Below are positions 35,165-46,031 of a DNA stretch of 64,000 nt, piece by piece. Where the stretch lies: contig NC_090122.1 in assembly GCF_023973825.1 (NCBI RefSeq), positions 1,604,630-1,668,629 of the forward strand, in the 5' to 3' direction. The notes beneath the pieces were generated by a model. The model ran no database searches, was not told where the DNA came from, and saw nothing but the letters and a program-made list of their open reading frames with translations. Positions within the stretch are counted from its first letter, which is position 1; every line of letters begins with the position of its first letter. The translations under genes were made by a program, and so were the position numbers. Origin of the DNA: Plasmodium brasilianum (taxonomy: Eukaryota; Apicomplexa; Aconoidasida; Haemosporida; Plasmodiidae).

Positions 35165-37141
35165 CTAGTCATTTTTCTTATCGCTTCTACCATTTTGCAA
35201 CGCAACCACTTGTTTTGGCTGATTATTCTGTCCGCTAATTTGACCTTGGCCTTGCGGTTGATCATGAGAAAGTTTTTCATTTCTGTTTTTATCTACTTTG
35301 TATATGCACCTTTGATAAATGTAACATAAAAATATGATATCATCACGGAAGCATGATAACTTATGCATCCATGGCATATCAATTAGAAAGAAAGCAATAT
35401 CATCAATAAAGGTGTTCAACGATTTGTATATAAGCGCTTTCCATGGTAAATGTTCAACTGATTTTAACTTATAATTTATGTAAAGTTGAGGTGTCATCAT
35501 GATAAAACCAAAGGTATAAACTGTTCCCGCTAACACAGAGATAATATATGAATACCATGATTTATATTTATAATAAAAAAGAGAATAAATAGCGTATCCA
35601 ATAAAACATGGTATTAAAACAATTCCTACATATTTCACCGCTATTTTGTCATATTTTTTAGTCATAGATTCGGTATAATTTTTTTTATCTTTCAAAATAA
35701 TAAAAGGATAATTTTTGCTAAAAGAAACGTGGACAGCTTTTGTTACTTTCCATGCTGATAATGCAACACCTACACACATTTCAAATAGTAATAACCATGA
35801 GGTATTTTCTGAATCATACAAATATAATGCTAAAATGATATCACATACAAATGTCGTTATGACACTAAGTGCTGATAATCCTTCCATTGATTCATTCTGG
35901 TACCAGAATTGCATATCATTCTTGAATGCAAAAAAAGAGAATATAGAATGTAGTAATATAAATATAGCTGAAAAGATTAACATATATATATTAGTTGTCA
36001 TTAATATTTTTTTCATCATATTTATTTCTTTATTGGCAGTTGCGTTAGTCAAGTTTTGAAAGGAAAATGTTTTGTTATTATTCCTATCCATTATTCGGAT
36101 AGATGTATCCATTTGTTTTATAAACATATAATACATAAAACTACAAGTACCATAATTTATTTCTATGTTTAGTAATTTATTTTCATCCATATTTTTTTCT
36201 ATTATTAAAAAGGAATCTACATCCTTTATTTTTTTTCTTATCCTATATGGATCATATATAGAAATGTAGTTAGTTCTTTTATCTTTATCTTTTAGTAACA
36301 CTTTATCTAACACATAATAATCACTTTCAATTAACCAAAAATCAGATAAAAATATAGGTGGTGTATACGTATTTGTGTGTATATTAATTTTCCATGTTTT
36401 TAAATGAGGCATATTAAATTCATTTATTCTATGTTGGGACAAATCATGTACAATATTGATGTCAATTCTTTTCTTTATATGATAGAACTCTTCTTTTTTC
36501 TCTTTTTTCTTTTGTTTCTTTTTCATGTTCTTGTAGTCTTCACCCATTAAACTATATTTTTCCTCTTCCTCTAACTCATATGGAAGCATCTTAACTGTTA
36601 TTGGTATATTGTCAACTAAAATTTGATTCTTAAATTCTTTTTTTATACTACTATTTAGTAAACAAGACATATCACGTTTTTTGTAAAAATGAAGAGGAAT
36701 TACAGCAACAGATATATATTTTTCGTTCTTCCATGAATCATTTAGATAAAATGAATAATCAAATTTTTCATAATTACTAAATTTTCTATATATATATAAT
36801 TCCTTTTCTCTTATTTGTATTAACTTGCTATTATTTTTTATGTAATCAAAATTCACTGAATGGTTGTTACTTAAAAATATATATACATCAAATATATCCC
36901 CATTTTCAAAACTATTCTTTAAAAATAACTTATTCCCATCTATATTACCATTTTTAGGTACCATTTTATTTTTCCCTCCTGATATAAAATACATCACTAA
37001 ATGCATTATTAGCATTTGAATAATTATTGATACTAATTTTTGAAAAAATGGTACCCTCGCATTTTCATTACCATTATTGTTGTCATTCTGAGTGTTAGCC
37101 CCACTCGTTACAACGTTCTGAGAGCTTAATGCCGACCCCAT
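35165..37141 (-). CDS. CLPTM1-family multipass membrane protein
   Basis: Single exon of 658 residues starting MGSALSSQNVVTSG. A first membrane helix (SIIIQMLIMHLVMYFISGG) is followed by a large lumenal domain and several helices from residue ~385 on (MLIFSAIFILLHSIFSFFAF; VGIVLIPCFIGYAIYSLFYY). The C-terminal block is nearly diagnostic of CLPTM1: FGFIMMTPQLYINYKLKSVE, HLPWKALIYKSLNTFIDD, HKLSCFRDDIIFLCYIYQRC. Human CLPTM1 and CLPTM1L are ER/Golgi membrane proteins; CLPTM1 limits GABA-A receptor export and CLPTM1L acts as a glucosaminyl-PI scramblase in GPI-anchor synthesis. A GPI-related role would fit Plasmodium surface biology but is inference. The basic insert KKKQKKKEKKEE is low complexity. 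Confidence 0.93.
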   Translation of the reverse strand: MGSALSSQNVVTSGANTQNDNNNGNENARVPFFQKLVSIIIQMLIMHLVMYFISGGKNKMVPKNGNIDGNKLFLKNSFENGDIFDVYIFLSNNHSVNFDYIKNNSKLIQIREKELYIYRKFSNYEKFDYSFYLNDSWKNEKYISVAVIPLHFYKKRDMSCLLNSSIKKEFKNQILVDNIPITVKMLPYELEEEEKYSLMGEDYKNMKKKQKKKEKKEEFYHIKKRIDINIVHDLSQHRINEFNMPHLKTWKINIHTNTYTPPIFLSDFWLIESDYYVLDKVLLKDKDKRTNYISIYDPYRIRKKIKDVDSFLIIEKNMDENKLLNIEINYGTCSFMYYMFIKQMDTSIRIMDRNNNKTFSFQNLTNATANKEINMMKKILMTTNIYMLIFSAIFILLHSIFSFFAFKNDMQFWYQNESMEGLSALSVITTFVCDIILALYLYDSENTSWLLLFEMCVGVALSAWKVTKAVHVSFSKNYPFIILKDKKNYTESMTKKYDKIAVKYVGIVLIPCFIGYAIYSLFYYKYKSWYSYIISVLAGTVYTFGFIMMTPQLYINYKLKSVEHLPWKALIYKSLNTFIDDIAFFLIDMPWMHKLSCFRDDIIFLCYIYQRCIYKVDKNRNEKLSHDQPQGQGQISGQNNQPKQVVALQNGRSDKKND

Positions 37142-38264
37142 CTTTCCTTTCAAGCGAATCGATAATTATGTTATATATATTATATATATGTTTGTAGGTA
37201 TGTATGGGTATGTATGTACATGCGTGCTTGTAAATGTAAGGGTACAAATACATATATGCAAAAACGAACAAAAATTAGTAAAAGCGAATGTGTACACAAT
37301 ACTTATATATATAAATATATAAACATATATATGTATACACGAAACGGTATATGATAGAAGTGAGTATCTCCGATATGTTCTTTTTTATTGTATCCCTTGA
37401 AACCTCTTACGTGTAATTTTTATGAAGTCGTCCACACTCAGGCAATTCAAAAGTAAATACATACATCAATTTGATTTTTTACAAAATAAATAAATTTATT
37501 CGTAATTTATATTATAACCTGTTTATGAATACGTGCACAATTGCCTAATCAATTTTTTTACTCTCAGATCACGCTTTTCTTAATTATTTCCATGTAAACT
37601 TGACATAGTTCTTTTCCGTAGTCACTGATGGGGCGTACAATATGTACATTATACGTGCATATATACATATATATATGTAAACATATGTGCATAGATATAA
37701 ACAAACTTATATAAAAACATATACACAGAAATAAATATATATGTGTATATGTTACATTTTACATAATCAACCCTGATAATGCTACATATATGCATATATA
37801 TATACATATGCATTTCTTATATACGCTAGTTTTATTGCTTAAGCTTTTTCATGTGATAAACCCAATTAATACTTTTTACCATCATGTTGCAGAATTTAAA
37901 ATAAATAATATATTTTTTTTAATTTAATAAAAAACTAACAGTAGCATAATTTATTAACACTTAAATATTACACTTGCTCAATTTAAAAATACATCAAGGT
38001 GTTCTGTTTATTTTTCCTTGCGTATTTAAAAGGCAAGGCTTTTTTTTTTTTTTTTTTACACATTTAATAAATTACGTACTTATAATTTATCACATACTTA
38101 AAGCGATATTAAGAATGTATCTACTCAGCAATTGTTACTTAATTAGTCGATCTTCGCTAAGTGCATTTATACAATATGCATGTGAATATATATATGTATC
38201 ACGTATGTATTATGTATGTACGTTTGTGTAACTCTGTTTTAATTCGTATTTTAATGTATTTTGT
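37142..38264. other. Intergenic region upstream of the CLPTM1 gene
   Basis: AT-rich with TA-type microsatellites around 37160-37340 and 37660-37810. An 85-codon plus-strand frame at 37974-38231 carries a poly-T-derived Phe run; I do not call it. Confidence 0.5.
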
Positions 38265-38697
38265 TTAATTATATGATATAATTCTTGCCTTCTCTTCCTT
38301 GGTCAAAGGTTCATTCTTGAATATATATAAAATTGAGCACTGGTTTTTGCGAACGAGAGAAAAATGAAAAGTATTAAGTTGGGAAGTTCATTTTTTTTTT
38401 AAATTTTTGTAATCTATTAAGTAAATATATACGTACCCACATACATACATTGTATAAGTGTTTTTGTTTGCAAGGGTTTACTGAATACTTGTAATCTAAG
38501 AAAATTAAAAAAAAAAAAAAAAAGAGAAAGGATATACATTTTTCTATGAAAATAGCTTATTTACTTTAACATACATAAGTTGGAATATTATACACATTTG
38601 AATATATGCTTGCTATTTACTGTGAATCCTATAAATATGTGCAGTTGTATTATTCCGTGATTTTACATAACTCAAAATAAAAAAAAATTTCTAACAT
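38265..38697 (-). CDS. Candidate small three-exon gene
   Basis: Minus-strand exons: 38697-38667 (MLEIFFYFEL), 38495-38449 (YKYSVNPCKQKHLYN) and 38315-38265 (NEPLTKEEKARIISYN, stop TAA). Introns use donors GTAAAA and GTATGT and acceptors TTTAATTTTCTTAG and ATATTCAAG. Both junctions keep the frame, giving 42 residues if ATG 38697 is the start. The frame is open upstream of that ATG (DEKTLFHLK), so the true first exon may lie further up, where a basic segment near 39130-39170 (SNIFRNVRHFIYPKYFSKK) looks like a mitochondrial leader. I could not connect it in phase. Family unknown. Confidence 0.4.
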
Positions 38698-39507
38698 TTT
38701 CAGGTGAAATAATGTTTTTTCATCTTTTTTAAAAAAACAAAAAAAACATAAATATAAACACTAATGTGAACACAAACGTAAACATAATACGTAAAATATA
38801 AAACCTTTTTGTTAAACAGTCGAAATATGGAAAACTCTATTTTAAAAAAGTAAAATGGGATAAATGGAGCACATTTTAATCAGTGTGTGCAAGACGCATG
38901 TATATTTTAAAGTATTTTTCTCCCTTCGTTAATAGTCCATTATATACGAAAAAAAAGCAACATAAAATGAAAGAGAGAAATTGATTAAATGATATTACAT
39001 GATACTTTTCTTATATTTCAGAAATCTTGAAAATATATAAAATGTAGAATTAAAAAAAAGGAAATTTGCTTTTTGTTACAACTTTTAGTGTGCACTCTTT
39101 TTTATTAATCTTAAATGTTTAAAATTATGCAAACTTTTTGGAGAAGTATTTTGGATAAATAAAGTGCCTCACATTTCTGAAAATGTTGCTTTTGTTAAAG
39201 CAATGTACACATGTATGCATATATGTGTACCATATGCATATAATATTCAGTGGGATGTCCAAATAACGTGTTAAAAATTAAACTTATTATGCCACATGTT
39301 ATATGCAAAACATTTGCAACAAAAAGATACGCAAAAAAAATAAGAAATTTTTGAATATAAACAAACGAATGAAAGTAAGGAAGATGTTTCTTTTCCTTTC
39401 TTTTTATTAAGGAAAACTGACACAAGGCTGTGCATATAGATTCTAAAATGTATGTACTAATTATGAGCAGCATTGTAAATATTAAAAAGGAGAAAAATGT
39501 AATGGCA

Positions 39508-39550
<43 letters not shown>

Positions 39551-39825
39551 AAAAGCACATGTTTGCGGAATGCACGATTCTTTGGTAAATACAAAAAAAA
39601 AAAAAAAAAGGAAGCATTCAGAGGTGAAAATTGTCCTAATATAAAAATGTATATATATATATATATATATAAATGAACTATATATATTTTGGTTGTACTT
39701 CTTAAAATTGGCCCATTTTACAGTTGAGGTAAAAAATGAAATCTGTAAAAAGTTATATTATTACATATATATAAAGTAAGCATATGTGATGGCCGCTTTT
39801 TTTTTTTTTTTTTTTGGTGGTAACA
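38698..39825. other. Intergenic region downstream of the RCC1 gene
   Basis: Contains possible 5' exon material of the small gene to its left, an (AT)n tract at about 39511-39546, and a shorter one near 39650. No complete gene could be built. Confidence 0.45.
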
Positions 39826-41097
39826 TTAAACGTTCGCTAACGTTTTAGCGAGCACTCGTCCCCTGCCACAAGAAATATCACAAACAATTTCGTTATTAAA
39901 TAGTTTGGAATCCACTAAAGTTGGTTCGTTATGATTTTTTTTATCATTTAATGCTAAACAGGATGAGTTATATTTACCCCAGGAATACAATTTATTATCT
40001 GAGAGTAACATAGAATAGTAGTAAGTACTTCCACCTGCTTGAATTTTCTCAATATCTTTTTTAATTATACTATTTTCATATTGTGGGTTTAAAGTTATGG
40101 CCTTTGGTTCTAACCATGCCCTTGATCCCCAGAAATAGATAATATTATTTTCTGAACAAGCAATCATATGATTATCTCCACAAGCAATAAATTTTATTTT
40201 AATATTTTCCATTTCGAAATATTTTACTTTATTTGGATATACTTCGTGAGAATATAAATCACCTATACTATTTTCAATACCTAATTGTCCATAGTCATTT
40301 CTTCCCCAAACATAAACCTCACCATTAGTCGATAAGGCAGCAGAAAAACTATGACCACAACAGATATGTTTGATAATTATATTGTTACTTATAAAATAAT
40401 CGATTTCTTCAAAAAATAATTGATCTCCATGATTTCCTTTGCCTAGCCGTCCAAATTCACCTCGTCCACATCCATACACTTTTCCATTTTTTGTTAATAC
40501 TAAACTATGTTGTTCACCACAACATATATTTGTAAATTCTGAATCTTCATTTTTAAATGATTCAATTCTTTTAGGGATATTTACATTTTGTTTACTACCA
40601 TGTCCTAACCCGTTTGCACCTCTAAAAAAGTTTCCTCCCCATCCCCAGCTGTACAAATCATTATTCTCATCTACAGCTAAGGTGTGCCTATAACCACAAC
40701 AAACATCTGTAAATTTTATATTATTTACATTATTTACTTCTTTCGGTATTAACGAATAATTATTACTTTTTTCATTTTCATCTAAATTTCTGCCTAATTG
40801 ACCTTTGTCGTTTAAACCGTATGTGAAAATTTTCCCTTCTACTATAAAAGCTGCATGGTTGCAACCAGCTGACAATTTTTCAATCTTTACATTTTCAAAA
40901 TTTGGTACCTTCTCAGGTAACTGACTTTTTTCCCCAACTTTTATGGAGGAAAATATACTATCACCTGAACAACCCCATCTCCATAAGTTATATTTTCTTT
41001 CCTTTTTTTCTTCTACTTTTTTTTTACTGCTATAATATTTTAAATCGCATATAAAAAAGCGACTTCTTCCCTTTAAAGTGTTACGAATTTTTTGCAT
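39826..41097 (-). CDS. RCC1-repeat (seven-bladed propeller) protein
   Basis: Single exon of 423 residues. At least six RCC1 repeats are visible by their Gly/Trp signatures: KIFTYGLNDKGQLGR, DLYSWGWGGNFFRGANGLG, KVYGCGRGEFGRLGKG, EVYVWGRNDYGQLGI, IIYFWGSRAWLE, KLYSWGKYNSSCLAL. Each is preceded by an xCGxxHxxA-type strand (CCGYRHTLAVD, CCGEQHSLVL, CCGHSFSAAL). With a first blade beginning NLWRWGCSGDS this fills a seven-bladed propeller. The N-terminus (MQKIRNTLKGRSRFFICDLK) is basic and could target the mitochondrion, as in RCC1L, but a nuclear Ran-GEF-like role cannot be excluded from sequence alone. Confidence 0.92.
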   Translation of the reverse strand: MQKIRNTLKGRSRFFICDLKYYSSKKKVEEKKERKYNLWRWGCSGDSIFSSIKVGEKSQLPEKVPNFENVKIEKLSAGCNHAAFIVEGKIFTYGLNDKGQLGRNLDENEKSNNYSLIPKEVNNVNNIKFTDVCCGYRHTLAVDENNDLYSWGWGGNFFRGANGLGHGSKQNVNIPKRIESFKNEDSEFTNICCGEQHSLVLTKNGKVYGCGRGEFGRLGKGNHGDQLFFEEIDYFISNNIIIKHICCGHSFSAALSTNGEVYVWGRNDYGQLGIENSIGDLYSHEVYPNKVKYFEMENIKIKFIACGDNHMIACSENNIIYFWGSRAWLEPKAITLNPQYENSIIKKDIEKIQAGGSTYYYSMLLSDNKLYSWGKYNSSCLALNDKKNHNEPTLVDSKLFNNEIVCDISCGRGRVLAKTLANV

Positions 41098-41798
41098 TTT
41101 AACATTTTAAGTGTTCAAATGGCTGAAGTGTGTTTACAAATATAGTACAGTGAGCATTAAAATTTATGAAAAAAAAAAAAAAAAAGTTCAAGGATGACAG
41201 GCTCAATGGGCATACTATTAAATAGAAGAGAATGTACTTATAAATAACATGTAAATATTAATGAATATATATTAGTATGTAATATATTTGTAATGTATCC
41301 ATATATACATACTTGGCGCCTAGTATGACTACTTCTACACTGATGATACAAGCATTTATTTTTTTTTCTATTTTTATTACGTGCGTTATTACTCTTTTGT
41401 AAATTTTTTCATATCAACGATATACGGAAAAGCTAAGTTACCACTTGGCTTATAAAAAAAACAACACTTTCACCTACGTTTATGATTGTGGATATTATTT
41501 TATAAGTAATGTTATGCTATAAACGGAAAAAGATACAAATTTTCGAATTACTACAAATGTATGTTATTGAGATAGAGGTTTACATGTACATATGTATACA
41601 TATACATATATATATATATGCAATTTCAAAGTTTACCAATATTATTGCTATTTGTTGGTTTAAAATTGTAAACGTGAGAAAATAAAAAGAAATACCTCAT
41701 AAAAAAAAAAAATAAATATAATTTGGTGTTTTTTTTATTTTTTTATTCAAATGTTTATGGACCCATAAAATGTTATAAAGGGAAAAAATTAGCATAAC
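41098..41798. other. Intergenic region between divergent genes
   Basis: AT-rich upstream region of the RCC1 gene and of the candidate small plus-strand gene. TA-rich stretch near 41590-41625. Nothing else seen. Confidence 0.5.
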
Positions 41799-42035
41799 AT
41801 GATGAATGTAGAGAATTACAAAATTAGTATGACCTATATCTTGTACATTATATATTTGCCTATTGAGGAAGTTTTTTTTTTATGCTTTTTTCTTATAACG
41901 GAAAAGGTGAATCTATATATGAATATGTATATATACATGCATAATATATGCATGCAACTGCGACTTAATTTCATTATTATATTTTTTTTCCTGTATAATA
42001 GGAATGTTAATAATAAGGGAAAGAATTATTTTTAA
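41799..42035 (+). CDS. Candidate 53-residue membrane protein, possibly spliced
   Basis: Exon 1 is 41799-41926 (MMNVENYKISMTYILYIIYL then PIEEVFFLCFFLITEKVNLY). Exon 2 is 42002-42035 (NVNNKGKNYF, stop TAA). The 75-nt intron has donor GTATAT and a strong acceptor, TTTTTTTTCCTGTATAATAG, and joins in frame. Without splicing the same frame is still open, giving 78 residues. Two hydrophobic segments suggest a small membrane protein. The convergent candidate gene ends 40 bp downstream on the other strand. Confidence 0.38.
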   Translation: MMNVENYKISMTYILYIIYLPIEEVFFLCFFLITEKVNLYMNMYIYMHNICMQLRLNFIIIFFFLYNRNVNNKGKNYF

Positions 42036-42074
42036 CAATATTTTATGTTACATGAAAAGCTTATCCATGCATAC

Positions 42075-42345
42075 CTAAAAGATGTCCAAATATGAATCGA
42101 TACATGGAAAGATGTAATGTTCATTTGTTCGAGTATTTCTCTTCTTGCTAAAGCAAAGTGTATAACAGGAACATATACATATATATATATGTATGATCGT
42201 ACATATATGTAACTACAACCACTTTTAATGACATTTATGGATCTTACGTACCCGTGAACAGGCTAAGAAAGGTTTTAAATAACAAAAAATATTAAACAGT
42301 AAATTTATATTACTTTTTTTCTTTTATTCTGTAAATATAATGCAT
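42075..42345 (-). CDS. Candidate 39-residue three-exon protein with a 15-nt microexon
   Basis: Minus-strand exons: 42345-42314 (MHYIYRIKEK), 42262-42248 (15 nt, core LFTG) and 42147-42075 (KKRNTRTNEHYIFPCIDSYL then DIF, stop TAG). Donors are GTAATA and GTAAGA; acceptors are AAACCTTTCTTAG and CACTTTGCTTTAG, all good Plasmodium sites. Both junction codons (AAC, ACC) restore the frame, so the joined centre reads KEKNLFTGTKKRNTRT. The middle looks like a basic organellar or ribosome-associated peptide, but I do not recognise it. An upstream first exon is possible. Confidence 0.5.
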
Positions 42346-42650
42346 TCCGAGTTGCTGTATTACAAAAATGTGTACATATATGCAGGCACATATATGTATA
42401 TAATATGCATGTTCTATTGTGTTACACATACTGAAATACATATATATATTGTTCAGAAAACAAAAAAATTCACGCAAAAAAAAAAAAAAAAAGGAAAAAA
42501 TGGAAACAAAAGAAAGGAAAATTACTTGTAAAAAGAATATTGCTTGATATGCATACGTAATCACTTACCTAATTATTTTTGCACATATCGATAAATTAAT
42601 GTATCAATCATTTCTTCAGTAACTTTAATTTGTAATAAAGTTCATAGATT
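42346..42650. other. Short intergenic region
   Basis: AT-rich spacer between the end of uS14 and the start of the candidate microgene. The minus-strand frame here is Tyr/Ile/Phe-rich and not called. Confidence 0.5.
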
Positions 42651-43340
42651 TTACCAACTTGCCTTAACGAAACCAGGAAAAAACATATTTTGTATCAATT
42701 TTCGAGCTTGATGTCTACACAGACCGAAAAATGCGTTATAGCCTCTTGCTCTCCCTAAAAAGATGTGTACGTTTTTGGGTATGTTATTAATCAAAAGTAT
42801 ATACACACGGGTAGAGACGAAAGCGTGTACATACACGCAAATACATATGCAATCCTGCACGGAAATGTACACACTTGTGTATGTATGCACGGGTATATGT
42901 GCGTATCTAGGTATATATACTCATTTTCATATCAGACCTGTTATTGCACATCTGTTTCTGAACCTTACTGGGCAGGAATCCCTCGGTAACAATGAGAGTT
43001 TGTATTTCCAGTAAACATATTCAATGGGAGACGATGCTTCTGATATATATTTTTTTAATAACTCCCTTTTTTCCTTATATCTTTCAATAAGATATTTTCT
43101 TTTTAAGTTCCTTTGAATTTTTGCTTCATGTCTTTTTATAACAGTATATTTGTTATTTGGGTCTAACCTCTTTTTTAAATTTAAAGGGTTTATTGTTTTT
43201 AAATAATTTTGTTTCCTCTTCTTTTGAAAAGTTGAATAGTTATTTAAAAATAAATGACAAGTGTACTTCACTTTAATGCTAAAAATGTGTGAATGGACTA
43301 AAATAAGGTAAGAAAGGAAAAATTTCATAAAACTCAACAT
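42651..43340 (-). CDS. Organellar ribosomal protein uS14, probably apicoplast, two exons
   Basis: Minus-strand exons 43340-42938 and 42754-42651 (168 residues). The intron runs from GTCTGA to TTTTTAG and the junction codon GGG gives the diagnostic uS14 sequence SCPVRFRNRCAITG-G-RARGYNAFFGLCRHQ. The C-terminus is MFFPGFVKASW, matching the bacterial 'GxxPGxxKASW' ending. The zinc-binding CxxC pairs of some uS14 proteins are absent, as in many organellar forms. The N-terminus has a hydrophobic signal-like segment (MLSFMKFFLSYLILVHSHIF) followed by a basic Lys/Asn-rich stretch, the usual bipartite apicoplast leader. Mitochondrial targeting is the alternative. uS14 sits in the head of the small subunit near the decoding region. 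Confidence 0.93.
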
Positions 43341-44322
43341 TTCACATCTTTACGAATGAAAAGTAAGGTCTGCAAAAATGGTGAAAAATAATATCCAAAA
43401 AGAAAAAAAAAAGGGTTTGTGTGATTAATTGAATACACCAAATAGCGCAAAAATTATGATAAGTACATATATTATATAATACATATATAAGTACACACGC
43501 AGTTATAAATGTGCATGTATTTTATTACATTTGGGCTCTTCAGCGTTAACGATTGACAGTTAATTTATTTTTTGCTATTTTATGAAAACTGTTCTTTTTT
43601 TAATCATTCCAATAGGGGAAAAAATGCCTTATAAATGGTTTTAAAAAATGTTGTAAGAAAATCTTTTAAATATTTTTTATTTTTTGACCCCGGTTAATTC
43701 TTTCAAGTAAAAACAAATGAGTGCAAAAAAACTTTCATACTAAAACAGGTGATAAGGAAAATTGTGGAACTTGCGTTTCATACATAATTGAGTTTATCCT
43801 TTTCTCTTTTTGAACAATAAAAAAATAGTACTATTTGCATTCTTTTTGAATTTGCATTATTATGAAAAAATACTCTTCCTATTTATACATGGAAATGCAA
43901 TTTTTTAAAAATGCTAAACGTTTCAAAAGAATTAAACATTTTAAAAAAATATAAGAAATAAATTTATGAAATGTAAAAATTAATTTAATTAAATGAAAAC
44001 AAAAAGAGCTATATTATTTAAAAAAAAAAAAAAAGAACCTTTTACATTTTGTGTAAAAAATAAAAAAAAAAATATATATTTTATCAGAAAAACAATTCAC
44101 AGTTGGTTACTGTTAAAAGGTGAATTATTCATAATTGGTTAATTATTTATAATAGTTTAATTATTCATAAATACTGATTATTTATAAATGCTAAATTTTT
44201 CATAAAAGCTAAATTGTTTATAATTAAAAGTTTTTACAACTATTTTAGTATATGGGAAGTGGTGAATATAGGAATGTGACTGTACACACATATAATGAAC
44301 CATGCACAGGGGAAGACGACTG
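43341..44322. other. Intergenic region
   Basis: AT-rich upstream region of uS14 and 3' flank of the next minus-strand gene. A degenerate ~20-bp repeat of the type ttattcataattggttaa spans about 44117-44232. Two short minus-strand frames (MYETQVPQFSLSPVL near 43785; MIKKKNSFHKIAKNK near 43610) looked protein-like but could not be joined in frame. Confidence 0.45.
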
Positions 44323-46031
44323 TTATAAACAAATAATATGATCAATTGAACTTTTGTTTTGAGTGAGAAAATGTTGACGAGGGTTCATAATTTCACGATG
44401 AATAGTGTTATATTTAACATATTTGGGTATGCTATTTTCTATATGTTCTAAGGAAGCAATATTTGCTTTATTAGTTAGTATACCAGTTATATTACTTTTT
44501 GAGATTATGCCCTTATTCAAATAATTCTTGGTAATGATAGAGTTTTTTTTATTATCTTCAACACTGACCTCATCCATCAAATTATTTAATCTCTGCTTTA
44601 TATCAGCATTATAATCAACAATTTTATTTAGCGATTTTTGTGTTTGCAGGTTTCTCCCATTTTGTGTTTTGTATAGTTCAACTTCATCTTGTATGTTTAT
44701 AGTTTTTGATGTAATATTTTCAATCAAATTCGTATTTTTAATATTACCCTTATCAGAACTTACCATATATTTTTTTTTTTTTCAAATTTTGTACATAGTA
44801 CATCATCTGGAGAATATTCCAATTCTGTCTTATGATTATTATAAATTGAAAAATTGTTTTCTTTACTTAAATAAGAATTCTTAGAATTTGATGATTCATT
44901 ATCTACATTTTTAATGGATTCACATAAACTTTTAATTTTCTCTATATTTCTGTTGTAACATAAATCGTAATCGCATTTTTTTCCTGAATTTTTCGGTGAT
45001 AAAATATAATTCTTTGATGATAATTCCTTCTGTAATTTTAATGCATTGGGGATAACATTCTTTACTCCAAGACCATGTCTTGTGCTACTTACCTCGTCTT
45101 TTTTTTTTTCTATTTTCAAATCTTTATCACCCTCATCGTTGAAACCATCTTCGCTGATACTGTTCTCATTGACACCGTCCTCGTTAGCACTGCAAACCCT
45201 ATTGTTGTTATTGCCATAAAAGGAAGTATTAGAAAAAGATAAGGGAAACGCCTGATGTTTTAGATGACTATTTGAATGAACCTTTTCTTTATACTTAATC
45301 GAGCTAACATTTGGAGATGTTCTCCCAGGGGTACTACAACCATTGTCTTTGTCACATGAAATAATTGATTCTATAGTTTTATTTAAGTCAAAAAAAAAAT
45401 TTTTAAAGTATTTGTCTTGTTTACCAATTAACTCATTGTATTCATTTTCTTTATCTTTCTATGTCAAAAAGAGGGGAAGGAAAAAAAAAAAATAATAAAA
45501 TAAAATAAAAAGTAAACACAGAATAATTAGGAAAAACAAAGCTTAAGGGAGCAGGAAGAAGCAAAATAAAAGTACAATGGGTAGATATATTCGTGCACTA
45601 CTTTTTTTCACTTCATTCTTCATGTTTGTTTATATATAACATTTTTATATGTCTATATCATATTCTATAGAAACATTTTACCTTTTTTTTTTTTTTTTTT
45701 TACTTTTTTTACAACTTACTGCGAATCTTACGAGCATGTTTACTTTATTTTTTAACTCTTTAAACTTACGATTATAGCTTATTTTATTTTGATAAAAGCG
45801 ATCATAATCTTTTGTTAAATTTTCTAAGTGTTTAACCCTCACACTTAAGATATTTATTTTCTTCAAAGATTCCATATTAATTGAATGTAACCTTTTGTTT
45901 TCGCTGTTTAAGAATATTATTAAATTTTTCAGTTCTTCTAAAGTTTCACATTCATTTTCTCTTAGCATTTCTAAAATGTAGTTCTTTTCAATTTTTACTT
46001 GTTTGTCGTTAGGTTCATTGCTCACTTTCAT
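44323..46031 (-). CDS. Coiled-coil protein of unknown function, two exons, frame broken at a poly-A run
   Basis: Minus-strand exon 1 is 46031-45720 (104 codons, MKVSNEPNDKQVKIEKNYIL) with the consensus donor GTAAGT. Exon 2 is 45458-44323 with acceptor TTTGACATAG, joining in phase 0 (VRFA-KDKENEYN). In exon 2 the frame breaks at a run of 13 A (44782-44770). Before it the protein reads DDVLCTKFEKKK; after it, in another frame, MVSSDKGNIKN continues to IDHIICL. A run of 14 A (or 11) would restore one protein of ~482 residues. Exon 1 is a clear heptad coiled coil (LEELKNLIIFLNSENKRLHS). The remainder is Ser/Asn-rich. No family recognised. Confidence 0.65.

Noticed and set aside
43560..43800. Two short minus-strand frames as a spliced microgene
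   Set aside because: The available GT and AG sites do not give a compatible phase that includes both peptides.
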